Source: Metopolophium dirhodum
Lineage: Eukaryota > Arthropoda > Insecta > Hemiptera > Aphididae
Length of the DNA stretch: 64,000 nucleotides
Assembly (NCBI RefSeq): GCF_019925205.1
Contig: NC_083562.1
Span: 13,144,001 to 13,208,000 of the forward strand
Direction of reading: 5' to 3'
Part shown: positions 33,851 through 47,469 of the stretch, piece by piece
How positions within the stretch are numbered: position 1 is the first letter of the stretch
Layout: the number at the start of each line of letters is the position of its first letter
Translations under genes and position numbers: made by a program
The notes under the pieces: generated by a model
What the model saw: only the letters and a program-made list of their open reading frames with translations
The model's database searches: none
What the model was told of the DNA's origin: nothing

Positions 33851-35198
33851 ATATTTTACATACACCATGCCACAGTGGCATTTTTAAAACATTTAGATTA
33901 CTATTAGATAACACTTTTCATAAAAACCAGTACTTGTAAAATGAATACATAAGATATAAATAATTATTGGTACCTACTGTATTACTATACATATTATTCT
34001 TTATAAGAAAATCATACTGTTATATGCAGGCTACTTTTTTCTGCTTAATGTAATACAATTGATAGTGCAGTGGGTACCAACGACAATAATTCCAATATCT
34101 GATATAATTTAGTGTTAATTCCAAAATTTATCAAAATTTATTGTGAAAAACTAAACGTCTAACTATTATAACATTAGGTATATAACTATTGAATTATGCT
34201 CAACGCGATAAAATACTACTCAAATACAACTTTTAACATAAACTATATTATAGACATAATTTTGTAAATGTTGAGTTTTAAAACTATTTCACTTAAGAAT
34301 ATGAAATTAAAAATCAAAGCTTACGGTCTCACAGACCTAGACGAAAAACAATAAGAGCGATGTACATTTTCTAAAATTAACATTTCCATAAAAAAACCAA
34401 TATTTTTTCGAAACAACCATATTATTATTATCATTATAGTGTACACAGAATAGCCCTATATAAATCCGAATTTTATGTCTCAACGACAATTGGAACGTAT
34501 TGGAACGTAATAAATTATCAAAGAGGCGTCGGTGGGCTTACGTAGGCGCGTCCTATACGATATATTATTATTGCACATATTATTATACAACGCATTCACT
34601 CCTCTCGTTTCTCGTTGCTGAACACGACTTCGTCGGCTATGATATAAAATGTACAACACTCGACTGTTTATATTATACCGTCTCGGATCACACATATATA
34701 CAAGTATATACACAGTATAAAATACTTTATATACATATATGTATTTCATATTATATAATATGGACATCATACATATTTTTCAACGAATTGAAGGTTTCTA
34801 GCGTAGAGCGTATACGTAATGTATATTATATATACACTATATGGGTTATCGTCTCACTCGCTAAACTATTTTTTTTCCCCGAAAATCTCATCCGATCTCC
34901 CTTGTTGTTTGGTGATTGATAACACCATTGCCACCGCTACGCCATGTCTTCTTCCGGTCTGACAAAGCTCTCTCCACCCCTCACCACACACGCACACGCA
35001 CACACACACACACACACCCACACCCACCCGTATATCCTCTGTTGAGAGTCCGTTCGAATGATGTATCGACGTGCCGCCATGCCCGCTACCTTGCGCACGA
35101 CCGTTAATGGAAAACGGCCTAAATAGTCCGATTCGTCGTCGGTCGATTCCACCACATTGGTCGTCTTTTTTGAGAGCATACATTATTATCTATATTTA
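33851..35198. other. AT-rich spacer with CA microsatellite
   Basis: No gene recognised. The frame at 34500-34919 and its antisense partner have biased Tyr/Ile composition and no domain. A CA microsatellite occupies 34989-35028 (CACACACACACACACACACC) and produces repetitive frames on both strands. Confidence 0.4.
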
Positions 35199-35403
35199 AG
35201 GTGATACAAAAATTTGGAAACGCTTTAATTACTGTTTGTATATAATATTTGAATACCTATATTTAGCAATAACAGATAACACTGCTGCACATTTATTAGG
35301 TAAAATATTTAATCACCTCATTAATTATATCATAATATTATCGTTTATCACTCCTAATTATAGTCTAATTGCTGTTTCCAAACTTTATAGACATCCTGCA
35401 CCT
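35199..35403. mobile_element. Possible MITE with about 30-bp terminal inverted repeats
   Basis: The left end AGGTG..ATAC..AAATTTGGAAAC is mirrored on the right as GTTTCCAAACTTTATAG...CACCT. The inverted similarity continues inward (GCTTTAATTA against TAATTGC). The interior (about 200 bp in total) has no coding capacity. The ends resemble Tc1/mariner termini in style, but the TA target duplication is not clean. Confidence 0.35.
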
Positions 35404-35745
35404 ATATATACATTATGCACTGCATATGGTTCATTATAAAAGCATGCTTATACTTACTTCTATAAAGCTTACGTTATACTTAAGCTACTAGCTTACTGTC
35501 ATACCACAAGCCAATTCTTTGGCAAGTCAATATTGACTCATAAGTCATAACTCATCAGTCATAAGTTAAAAACAATAATATATGATATAAATATTATACT
35601 GTTATAATAATTATATAAGATAATTGATGCAATGTTTTCGGAACACATTAATTCAACCTACCTTTTACGTCTTAGTAATACGATTTACTACAATACTATA
35701 TAAAATAAATAAATATTAATATAATATAATAACTAATATCAATAT
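35404..35745. other. AT-rich spacer
   Basis: Contains a local repetition of CATAAGTCATAACTCATCAG-like words at 35535-35570. No gene seen. Confidence 0.4.
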
Positions 35746-36064
35746 AATATATACATAATTTTTTTTTTTTTTTTATTGGGTAACCCGCGGCAACATAAGC
35801 CATTGGGTGTGGGGGAGGGCACTGTAGGTTTTTAAATTGGGTAGGTTGTTACACGTGTGTGTTGTGTTTTGGCAGAATTTCTAATGGGGCACCCGTAGGT
35901 TTCTGCCATGCCCCGGGTGGGGGATGGCGGCACTTGTTCTCCGGACACCGTGACTTGCACGGAGAAAAATGCCGCCCGGTGGCCGAGGATCGAACTCGGA
36001 CCGGCTGTGCCGAATCCGTCGCGTTAGACCGCTCGGCCACCTCATCCCCCAATATATACATAAT
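35746..36064 (-). mobile_element. tRNA-derived SINE with 14-bp target duplications
   Basis: Read on the minus strand from 36050: a tRNA-like head with A box TGGCCGAGCGG (36029-36039) and B box GAGTTCGATCC (35987-35997), of the class II (Leu/Ser) type. A unique body and an A-rich tail at 35760-35777 follow. Flanking duplications AATATATACATAAT are identical at 35746-35759 and 36051-36064, which shows target-primed insertion. Such elements are transcribed by RNA polymerase III and mobilised by LINE enzymes. The intact boxes and duplications suggest a fairly recent insertion. The long open frame on each strand here is a by-product of the GC-rich body. Confidence 0.88.
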
Positions 36065-39000
36065 ATATAATAGGTATCATAAGTTCATTAAATATTCTTA
36101 TTTCTTAGTACCTATATAGCCTGATGGACCTTCTTCGCTCACAATCGTTCTTCCTATTTCATAATTTATCATTGAATTCGAAATAATATGTAACACATAC
36201 ATTACAGTTATTTACTAATTACTCAATGATGAGGTATATACTGGATACCTACTGTTCAGCTCAGCGTTTACCTACTTTCCTTCTTTTTTAACAATATTAC
36301 TGATTGAAACATTAAATCTTTCGAAATATATTTTTATAACAATATATTTTCGTCACATGGAATGGGGATGTCACCATATATATAAATACATTAAACAGAT
36401 AGGTACCTATATTATGTATATTAAAATGCTAAGTGGATATATGCAGGTCCACCATTATCGATTTTGACCTTGGTATGTGATTATTTTCTGATAAATGAAA
36501 ATATTCGTTCATCACTCGGTGCGCCCTTAAGATAATAATATACAAACTAGAAAATTTTATAAATTATTTGCCCAGCACACGACCGTCTAAATTTGGCCGC
36601 ATTCCATTTGGCGAATAAACTCCAATTTTACCATATTACGTGTCAAAGTGTTTTATTATTGTAATATAGTTCCGATTTGATTTCATTCTCATAACGAATA
36701 CCTATATAATTTGTTATTAGTTATAACATATAACTGAGGAAAACATTATATACCTTTAATTATATGCATGAGTGTAAAAACAATAATTGTCTTATACTCT
36801 CATATAGGTGGTATATTACAAAGCAAAACAACAATTGGAAAGGACCTTTTTAAAGTACGTATACCTAAGACGTTTTTGTGCTCATAAAATAAGTTTGTAG
36901 CAGAAGTTTTGAAACTTTATGAATAGAGGAAAAGTCAACAAGCCCTTGAATAACTCAGGACAGCATGTTTATATATAGGCAAAGTAGACAATAAATCATT
37001 TCGCAGAATTTTCGATTTCAGTGGTCAAGGTAGGAAAACTATTAAGTCACTATTGTCCGGACATTGCGAACAATGACAAAATTAAGTGAGAAAAGTAAAT
37101 CAAATATTAAGATTTACAAAATTTGGTTTGTATGGAGTAAGCAGTATTTTATTTTAATAAACAAACAAATTAAAAATATTATTGTAAGAATATATAGTTG
37201 TATTTCTCAAAGATTATAGTCAATTTTAGTTAATGAAAAAAAATTAAATTCAGTCAAGTTAGCATAAGGCACGTTATTAATTTATTATACATTAATAGGC
37301 AATTTATGTTTAACTTTTTAAGGTAATATGAATAAAAATACAAACTTAACTCAGTTATAATGAAGTAAATAATAATATTTTTCCATCATTACCTGCGATA
37401 AACATAGTGATATAATAATGATGATAGAACTATCAGTCAATCATTATTCGATGGTGCAATTATAGTAATATACTTGTCACAGAATTATGATATATTATAT
37501 AATATAAGGAAAATAAATAGTTATAATAAAAACGATGCATGCAACATGTGGACATTTTAACATTTGTAATTAATAATAATAATAGTATTTTGGGAATTCA
37601 TGGGAAATTAGTAGAAACATGGGAGATTTGAACGTTTAAGTATCTTTTTGTGATGATGTAGAAGATAAAAAATATTTTTTAGATATCATTTCGGATGTGT
37701 TCATACGGCTCCCTCCAGAGTCACCAATCACATAATGTTTTCTTATAAACAATAATAATACAATTTTTGACGTTTACATCTGTGGCTCCTCGAAGAATTA
37801 AAAAGATTACCGACATAGGTGGGTTTTGATAATGATAATATAAAATTGAGATTAAAACGAGGCGGAGAAAGAAAGGACACTGTATTCTGTAATAATATAA
37901 ACAACAAATATGGAGTCTTTGACTAGGTATATTGTGGTCGGATAAATAAAAATGATAAAAAAAATGTTCGTGGGTGGGGGGTTGATACGTCACGCGTAAG
38001 ACACTGATTGATTGTTGATCAGAAATTATTATATGACTTTGGCCACTCTTGGTAGTATCGAAAACTAGCTTAGATCATGGTAAGAAAAACCAGATAAGAA
38101 AAATAGTGGTTTGGTAACATCAAAAAATATTGGCACATCCGTTTGTGGTTTTATACGTGTACGGATGTCAAAAGCCGTTGGATGGCGGGGATGGGGCTGA
38201 ACACCATCGCACACTACAGTCGATGCCCAATACATCATTGGCCGAGTATAAGGGTGAAGTTGTCAGATGTAGGATATCGTGCTGGATGTTATATAATTAA
38301 AAGGCATGTCACTACATAAAACCGTTATAATTTATAATAATAATAATAGTGTTTACGACAATGGGACACGTGAATAATATGTAATAAATTATATAATGAT
38401 TTGTATTATTTATTTTGAAACTTCAAGTTTTAAAATGGGAGTCAACGATATAAAGTGTATAGATAAATGAGTGAGGTATGCCAAAATAATTTTAAGACTT
38501 TTGAAAATCTATTTATTTCATTTGAATAAACAATAAATAGGCAGTACAAATTTGTAATATTACTTATTGTTGTTTCTGAGGCAAAGTTGGATAACTAACT
38601 ATTATTTATATTTTTAGGGGGGTCAATTGTCTAGGCTACTTCCAACTAAATTAATGTTTGAATGTAACAGAAAAAATAAATAAATTCACATTTGTGAGTC
38701 TCTGAAATCCAAATATTTCCAAGACAACGAGTAAAATATTATATAATTATACATCTTCCCAGTATCGATATAATAAAATACAGATCATTTTTTAAGTATT
38801 AATACGTTTATTTTATTATTAAAATAACTCATTTCATTTCTATATTTGTACTTATCATAATATAATATAATATTATTATCTTCTCGTATTTCAATACGAT
38901 AGAATACTCGTTTCATACTTTTTGGTGACCTATTTTTTTTTTTAAACAACCATATTATTATACTTATTTTAATTTAACTCTGTCAACAGATTTTTCCATT

Positions 39001-41455
39001 CCAAAAATTATTTTTCAACCATTCAACATTAAATGTATTATGACGAGCACACATAGCGTTGTGTTATAATAATATAATTTTATAATTTAAATAATTTGTA
39101 TAGCTAGTAAAAACACACACATTCACATACATACGATGTGAATTAGCATACGGTTTTGACTGCATGGCAGTTGGCTGTATATAAATAATAAATATATATA
39201 TAGAGAGAGAGAAAGAGAAACGTAGAGTATGCACATATTAATAAATTATATACTATGCAAATTTTTACACAAGTGTACATCCATCAAAAATCTAAATAAT
39301 TTGTACAATACAAAAATTCACCTTTTTTTTCCTAAAGCTATAATGACTGTTGGTTGATAATGACAATATTTATTATATCATTTTGATTCCGTTACAGCTT
39401 AAAATCAATTCGAATTCGCTGCAGAGGTGGAGTTAAGCGAAAAATTAACTTATAAAGTTTGACGTGGATCAACCGGGGAGAGTAGTTCGTAATAGATTCA
39501 TCTGAGTACGACGACGACGATGAATTTGATCAAATTACGAAACCTCTTTTACCGCCACACTGCGGCGAGTAGCGATGGACGATTTTCTCGGCTAATTGAA
39601 TCGCTGCGACCGTCCGACGACGGGGCAAAACGACCATAGCAATTTCTATTCGTGAAACTGCAGTGGATGGATCTCGGAGGCCACGTTTCACTAAATGTAT
39701 TACAATATGGGGTGATCCTTTTAACGTAAGGCACTCATTATTTCAGAAAACATAAACGTTTTTGAAAATATTTCCCTTGAATAATAAATTTTAAGGCGTT
39801 GCAAGAACAACATTTTTGGGAAAAATTTATATTTTTTACTATTTTTTATCGTTCTTATTTTATAATTCTTTACTCTCTCGAATGACAACTTACATTTTAA
39901 TTTCATATTTCGAAGCAAATTATTGTTCTGACTATTTTGATCTATACAAATCAAATTAAAAATATATATTCCAAAACGTTATTAGTTTTTGAATTACTGA
40001 GTGCGTTACGTGAAGTCGATCACCCGGTATATAGAAGTATACAACTCGCTAGCGATTCTCGACTCACGTTCAAATTGTTTTGAAAGTTTCGTCCCCGTGG
40101 TCAGTATTTCTGAACTACCTACCATGATTTCACGTTTATTCATCGATCAATCGCCACGATAATGTTGGTACAAATATTTCAGTATAGAAATAAAATATGC
40201 ACGTCGTTATTTGTGTCAGGTATCACAAGACTTCAATATGTACTGTAGTAGCCGGTTATGGTGATATATTAAAACTGGTCGTTGGTCATTGTATCCGACA
40301 ATTCACATCAACTAATAATATCAGTAAATATTTCAAAAACAATTGTATTGCATAGTTACAAAAAAATATATATAGATAGAGAGCCAAGAATTTTTTTGAT
40401 GGAAGCTGTGTATGTTTATAAATATAAAATATGTAACATATTTTAAAGTTAATTAATTAATTTTATCAAAAACACACACTGAATAATATGATTTATTTGA
40501 TATTTATATTTTATTTTTTGACTTTACTTACTTCTAATTTCTCAAGAGTTTAATTAAAATGTTATTAAAATAAATATACATTTCATATAAACTGTATACG
40601 TGCAGTGTACAGACCAAACCGGAAAATCGGATGAACAATAATATATCCTCCGGATATAGGTATTCAAATTGTAGGTGAATGGACTTTGTCACTGCATGCA
40701 TTATGGTAAATTGCTTTGATTTTTCTATTAAGAGCCGATCGATATATATTATAAGTATAGCTTATGAGCTATTTTCAAAACCACATTGCAGATTTTCTGA
40801 ATGACCCAAATCGGCCAAATCGAAGCATTCAATAATCACACCATGAGCTTTAATTTTTGATTTCGGTATACTAAAGGGAGCATTTTTTGAACGGAAATTG
40901 GTCGGTATGGGTAAATATCATATAAGCTTGTGGGTAGGTAACAAAAGAGAATTATGCAAAATACAAAAAAAAAATAGTAAACCTATAGATAAGTGCAATA
41001 TAACTGTCATTTTATATAATGAATAAAAACATTATACGAATTAGAATTCATGTTATAAATTATTATTTTGCTGATAATAAATATTATATATTAGGTAGTA
41101 ATTATCAATATTCCAATATACTATACTACCTAGTATTAAAGTAATCAAAATGTACTAAACACACAATACAATAATATTGTTTAATGCAGTTGATTAACAT
41201 TACCAATCGTATTCACTGAAAACTATTTTACAATATTAAATTAGAATATTGTATTTGAACGAAAATCAAATAAAACAACAACGTGTTATTAGTTTATTAC
41301 ATCACGTACAACGGATAATGTTAATACTACAACATCTATGTATAATATGAATATGAATAAACACGTATTTGGTGGATTTACCAACGGTCCTATATAATTT
41401 TGGTGTATTGAAGTTTTGAACCAAATAACCAATGTTCAAATAAAAAAAGGTGGAT
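36065..41455. other. AT-rich region without recognised genes
   Basis: About 5.4 kb. The frames at 37721-37993 and 39549-39734 have no recognisable domain. A patch at 38150-38290 is less AT-rich and has an open plus frame of about 45 codons, but I do not recognise it. A GA run lies at 39200-39219. Nothing else supported. Confidence 0.4.
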
Positions 41456-41925
41456 AAGTGGATGTCGCTCTGCTGTACGGTAGGTTACAAGTGGGTCACT
41501 GTAATGGATGGTGTTAAATTTGAATTCAATGATATAATATCATTGTATAATAAAAACGATTCTGAGCGAAAACGGTCAGTCACCCTATGATATTACCAAG
41601 TATATTTGATGATATTATTGTGAATAAAGTAATTTATATATAACCTATTAACGTGGAGCCTTGTTTTAAATTTTCAATCCTTAGCCATAAAAGTTAAACA
41701 TTTTATAAATTTTTAACCACAAAATAATTAATAAATTATAAATTTGATAAATGTTGTCAAAATTTGAACTTTAAATGCTTATAAAAAAAAATTGTGCAAA
41801 TGTATTTTTAATATTTTTCAACTGCTATTAAAACGATATATCAGGAGTCTAATATTAAATTTTCACGCTTTTTTACCCAACAAATAAAAATTTATTGATA
41901 TTTATAGAAAAAAAAACTAAAAAAA
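41456..41925 (+). repeat. Dispersed repeat family R1, tandem copy 1 (truncated)
   Basis: Starts AAGTGGATGTCGCTCTGCTG, followed by GTGGGTCACTGTAATGGATG and the block ACGATTCTGAGCG. It then carries the internal words TCAAAATTTGAACTTTAAAT and TTTATTGATATTTATAGAAA. It stops in an A run at 41921, exactly where copy 2 begins, so the copies are head to tail. No coding capacity. Confidence 0.8.
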
Positions 41926-43140
41926 AGTGGATCTCGCTCTGCTGTACTGTAGGTTACAAGTGGGTCACTGTATAATGGATGGTATTAAATTTGAATTCAA
42001 TGATATATCATTGTATAAGAAAAACGATTCTGAGTGGAGACGATATGTCAGTCTAGGTATAAGACATATTATACACTTATCTATGGTATTAAAAAAAAAA
42101 TTGACCTATAATAAATTCCAAATTAATCATATCACAATATCCATTAGGTACATATAACGCGTTATACATCAACAACAAACCGTGATACTATCATCATAAT
42201 ATATCGATGAAAATATTACAAATTAGAAGTTTCAAGTGCCCACGAATAATATTATACAATCACAACAAAATAACTAAAATAGTTATTCTAGGTTTTTATG
42301 TAATTTCGTCCAAATTTGAACTTAAAATGACTATACAAATAAACTGTGCTTGTGTATTTTTTAGATTTTTTGGTAACCGAATTATCTATTTACATGGAAT
42401 CTTGTTTTAAATTTTCAATCCTTAGCTATAAAAACTGAACATTTTATAATTTATTAATTACAATGGTTGATAATTTTCGAGATTTTGATAAATTCTGTCC
42501 AAATTTGATCTTTAAATGCTTATAAAAAAAAACTGTGCCTATGTATTTTCAATATTTTTCAACTGCTATTGTAAAAATATATCAGGAGTCTTGTATTAAA
42601 TTTTTACACTTTTTGGCCCAACAGATAAAACTTTATTGATATTTATAGAAAAAAAAACTAAAAAAATTGAAAACTGAAAATGCCCGTAAACAGCTCAAAA
42701 AGTGTCAAAATATTTTCAAAATTGTATTGTGTATAGAAAATGCAAATATAAACAACCAGTGAAAATTTCATGCATCTACGGTCATTTGTTTTAGAGTTAC
42801 ACCAATAACCATAATCGATTTTGTTAAAAATCGATTTTGCGTAAAAATTCCCGTTTTTCCTTAATTTTTCTTTTGTTTTTCACATCGCTTTTGAAAACTA
42901 CTGGGAAATTAAAATTTTGACCTCCCCAATGCACCAACGATATTCACTTTCCCATCGAACAAGATACTGAAGGCGAAAATCGAAGCATTATTTCGACTAC
43001 TTATCGTGTACACAGACACAAAAATAAAAAAAAAAATAAAAAAAATAAAAAAAAAAATAAAAAAAAAATAAAAAAAAAAATAAAAAAAAAAAACACACAT
43101 CATTGTAAAATCAATACATTCATCGTTTCACTCAGAATCT
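41926..43140 (+). repeat. Dispersed repeat family R1, tandem copy 2 (longest)
   Basis: Starts AAGTGGATCTCGCTCTGCTG and runs through ACGATTCTGAGTGG, the middle module and the conserved 3' module. It ends ACATTCATCGTTTCACTCAG AATCT near 43140. GATTCTGAGYG therefore occurs near both ends in opposite orientation, which may be a subterminal inverted repeat. The 3' module is nearly identical to that of copy 3. Confidence 0.8.
43020..43091. repeat. A-rich (AnT) low-complexity expansion
   Basis: Runs of 7-11 A broken by single T, inside the 3' module of copy 2. The corresponding place in copy 3 (44043-44067) is much shorter. It yields a meaningless Phe/Tyr-rich frame on the minus strand. Confidence 0.9.
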
Positions 43141-44116
43141 AAAATTGAAAACTGAGAATGTCCGTAAACAGCTCAAATAGAGTCAAAATATTTTCAAAAT
43201 TGTATGGTGTATAGAAAATGCTAATATAAACATTCAGTGAAATTTTCAAGTACCTACAGTCATTCGTTTTTTAATTACAATAAAATAAAAAAATCGTTAC
43301 ATGAGAAATCGAGTAAATATCAAATGTTGTAAAAATATAAATTTCAGACGCTCATAAAAATTTAATTTAAGTTTCTTCTAGACATTTTTTTTTTGATAAA
43401 GGTAGACAAACTTATGAGTAATCTTATATTACATTTTCAAATCTTAGATTTAAAAAGAAAAATTTTTATGAATTCTCATCAAAATAATTTGCTATTTTTC
43501 GTGATTTTTCCGTATTTTGTCAAAATTTGAACTTTAAATGCTTATAATTAAAAACTGTGACTAAGGATTTTTAATTTTTTTCATCTGCCTTTGAAACAAT
43601 AAACTAGGAGCCTTCTATTAAATTTTCAAGCTTTTTTACTCAATAGATAAAATTTTATTGATATTTATAGAAAAAAAAACTAAAAAAATTGAAAACTGAC
43701 AATGGCTGTAAACAGCTCAAAAAGAGTCAAAATATTTGGAAAATGTTATGGTGTATAGAAAATGCTAATATAAACAACCAGTGAAAATTTCATGCATCTA
43801 CGGTCATTTGTTTTAGAGTTACACCAATAACCAAAATCGATTTTGTTAAAAATCGATTTTGCGTAAAAATTCCCGTTTTTCCTTAATTTTTCTTTTGTTT
43901 TTCACATCGCTTTTGAAAACTACTGGGAAATTAAAATTTTGACCTCCCCAATGCACCAACGATATTCACTTTCCCATCGAACAAGATACTGAAGTCGAAA
44001 ATCGAAGCATTATTTCGACTACTTATCGTGTACACAGACACAAAAATAAAAAAATAAAAAAAAAAACACACATCATTGTAAAATCAATACATTCATCGTT
44101 TCACTCAGAATCTAAA
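43141..44116 (+). repeat. Dispersed repeat family R1, tandem copy 3 (lacks 5' module)
   Basis: Begins directly after the end of copy 2 with the module TTGAAAACTGAGAATGTCCG and ends with the same ACATTCATCGTTTCACTCAG right end. The segment from about 43790 to 44042 matches 42769-43020 with two substitutions. Upstream parts are far more diverged. The module starting TTGAAAACTGA occurs three times (42667, 43145, 43689). Confidence 0.8.
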
Positions 44117-45104
44117 AAAAAAACAATAATAAAACGAATATCATTATGTGTAAGTAATAGGTACTTATTGGCTATTTTTTTCTTTATGTTTGCTTTATAA
44201 TAATTCTACCTAAAATTGTAACAACTTAAGTCTACATGACGTATAATAAAATTTTGTTGGAATACATTTTTAATTTTCATGTCCTTTATGAAATTAAGTG
44301 TTTGTTTGATAACTGTTTCGTTTGGACCTAGGGTTTGGTAGGAATGTTGGATTTGATTCTGGCAGCTTCTGTTTGTCTGTATTCGATGAGGATATTATGT
44401 TTGATTAAGTACCTATTTCTATTTTGAGTGTGCCATCAAAATGCGATTGAAATGTTCATGCATATAAATTATTAGTTTTCAGTGAACGTAATATTGTCAT
44501 ACTGATATTAAAACTAGCAACTTTTAAATAATGTATTTGTATATTATGTAAATTATAATGTATAATATCATGACATGTAATCACGTGGTCAAAATTATGC
44601 ACATATTTTCCTAGAAGGAACGAAAAGTTTGGTCAAACTTTGTAAAAGCAGATTTATAGTTTTCAAAAGGTTTGTTTTTCCGGGATTTAAATCATGTACA
44701 GGTTGCACTTTCATATGGTTATTAATTAAAAATATCTACTGAAATTTTGAAAACGACCAAAATGTGTAATATTATTAAGTGACGTACATGTTTTTATATT
44801 ACTATAAACGAATTTTATCTACCTAAATTACTTATTATGGAAGGGTTTTCGGAATATGCTTAATGTATGGTAGCAAATTACGCTTACAGCAGAAATACAT
44901 AAAAATGAACCATTTTAATTGCCTCTGGACGATGAAAAGATTATAATGACATCAAGACGGGTTTTTAAATTCAATTGCCAGGGACAGAGAAACGGTAGTA
45001 TAAATAGTGGTCATAAAATACAATTTACATCAATGCGATGAAAAAAACCCGGGGAAGTCACTCTTCTATATTATAATAGATTTTGAGTGTACCTCGTCCT
45101 TGAA
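44117..45104. other. AT-rich spacer
   Basis: No gene recognised between the tandem copies and the older family member. A short minus-strand frame near 44330-44430 was examined and rejected. Confidence 0.4.
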
Positions 45105-46695
45105 TAGGTCACTGTTATAGTGTAATGGATGTGTTCAATTTTAATTCGATGATAAATCATTGCATAAGAAAGACGATTCTGAGCGGAGATAGTATGTCGG
45201 CCTCTATTCAGAAGTTTTAAATGATTAAAGGTTATTTTATAATTTATTTATAATACTATTGGTTTTTTAGTTTTCTGTCAGTGTTCGGTACTTATTTTTG
45301 ACAAAAAATCGTACTTTTTGGCGTAAAAAGTCAGAAACAAAAGGTACTAAATTAAAAAAAAAAACACTTATGTCATATTATAATATTTACAGAATAAAAT
45401 CAATTGTAAGTAATTATCAAAAATTTCTATTTCGTATTCATTGTGTCAACCATACAAAAATCATAAGAAAATACAATACAACTAATTATTGTACATTTAT
45501 AAAGAAAATAAAGATTTCTATAAACCGTCGTTTTATTTTGGACTTATAATCACGACATATCTTCTTTTGTTCAACCAAATTTTGATTTTCGGGCACAAAT
45601 ATTTTATTCTAAACAAAAACGTTCCAACTAAGTGCAAGATATATTAACAATCAACAGATTCTATCAGTAAAACTTTTTGGTTCTCTACTGATATATTTTA
45701 TCACATTATCGTTTTTTTTTACGTTAGTTATTGATTGAAATAAAAAAAATAATTGCAATAATTAACGCAGGACAATAATTTAAATTTTTAATTGGACAAT
45801 CATTAAAAATCATTCATGACGAAAAAAGTTAATACAATTTGAAGTTTAAAATTCATCTCATGAATAATTTGATAAATTGAGATAACTCTTTTTGCGTTCT
45901 AACTTCTGGCAATTGTTGTAATATTATAAATTATTAGAATATTATTTTAAACATAATTATTATTAACTTACAAATCCATACCACGTACCATAAACAATTT
46001 GAAGAGGAGTTTGGTATAAATACCTTAAAATTAGTCTTATTATATTTTAAATTATATTGTTTAATATAGACAATAATAAAACATGTATTGGTGAGAAAAG
46101 TTACAAATCCATACTATTTATATTTATGAATAACTACAATATAAGAACTAAAATTATACTATTATTTTTATCAACATACAATTTCCTCAACACTAAAATT
46201 GCAAATTTCAATTAAAGATAATTGTGCAAGTTTATTTTCAATATTTTTACAATAATGTAACAAAAATGTAGGGAATTCAATTTCAAGCTGTTTTAATCAC
46301 AAACAAAAATTCTACCAGAACCAATTAGAATAAAAACGAAAAAGTCGATAATATTGAATGTCTGTAAATTTCTCAAAAATAATCATAATATTCTTTGAAT
46401 ATTTTCACGTCTATAAAATGTTGAAAATTGCATACATTTACGATTGTTAATTTTTTGAAATACGACAAAAACTAAAATCAATTTTGTCAAATATTTATGT
46501 GCGTAATGTTTTTTGTTGATTTTTCCGTATATTTTGAATGTATAAATTATATTAAATATTCAAGTAGTTGCCCAAATCCACCCTTCAACTCGAAAATTTA
46601 TTTATTTTTTACTACCTACTACAAAAGTTAACAAGAAACACAAAAAAAAAACACATTATTGTAAAACCAATACATTATTCGCTCCACCGATAATC
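45105..46695 (+). repeat. Dispersed repeat family R1, old full-length-like copy
   Basis: The left end matches the family (GGTCACTG, GTGTAATGGATGTGTTCAAT, ACGATTCTGAGCGGAGATAG). The right end reads ACATTATTGTAAAACCAATACATT followed by CGCTCCACCGATAATCT (given in short parts), a diverged form of the conserved terminus. Between them, words such as GTCTGTAAATTTCTCAAAAA correspond to the internal module. Substitutions and insertions are many. It may mark the full extent of the family, about 1.2-1.6 kb. Confidence 0.55.
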
Positions 46696-47469
46696 TAAAA
46701 AGTAATTGTTTGAAGTAAATTTTTTTTCATAATATTTATTAAAGACAATATACTGTAATTATAGCTTTAATATTGTCAAGAGTATATAAAAATTATTACT
46801 TATATAGTTATATTTCATTGAGTTTAGTAGAAACGTCCCCCGAAGAATTTTCAATATTGGCACAAGAAATTGTGTTATGCCATATGCGTGACTTATTATA
46901 ATATTATGATATACCTAAATCTGGATCGAACAAACAATTTAAATTTCAATAAAATATAAAAAATCGTCTTTCAAAGTTTAAAATTACCGAATAAATAAAA
47001 AACAGACAATTCAATATTTTGTAAAACCCACCTTATTGTAAAAAGTTGTCGAACAAAGTTTAAAAAACAACGAATGTTCACCATTAATAATATTTATGTT
47101 GTCAAAAAAATTGATATCAATACACATTTTTCAAAAATAAAAATAAATACACTTTCAGTTACATAACGCATTAAACAATCTTATTCGGTCAATCATCAAT
47201 CACCTAAACTAAATCTTGCATTTATTAATAATATTTTAATATTAAATTGCTTCCTAGATTATACTTAATTTTATTAATTGAAATGTTTTGTAACAATATG
47301 TTTTTGAAGTTGATAAAATACCAGATTAAATAATAAATAATAATAATTTTAGACGATACTAATATACTATAATAATACGTACCTATCATTTTATCAATGT
47401 GTCATAGACAATATTAAGTATGATAATATTGCGGTTTTTCGGTGCATTGATATACTTATTTTGCCTATA
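46696..47469. other. AT-rich spacer
   Basis: Nothing recognised. Confidence 0.4.

Noticed and set aside
36001..36050. Functional tRNA gene
   Set aside because: The anticodon region does not form a proper stem and the 3' half runs into the SINE body; it is a SINE head.
35859..36119. Open frames of 70-86 codons on both strands near 36 kb as genes
   Set aside because: They lie within the SINE, including its tRNA-like head.
42909..43103. Phe/Tyr-rich minus-strand frame
   Set aside because: Encoded by the AnT low-complexity run inside a repeat copy.
44330..44430. Atg8/LC3-like remnant on the minus strand (EYRQTEAARIKS, PTKP)
   Set aside because: Similarity is limited to about fifteen residues with a stop immediately after; not enough to support a pseudogene call.
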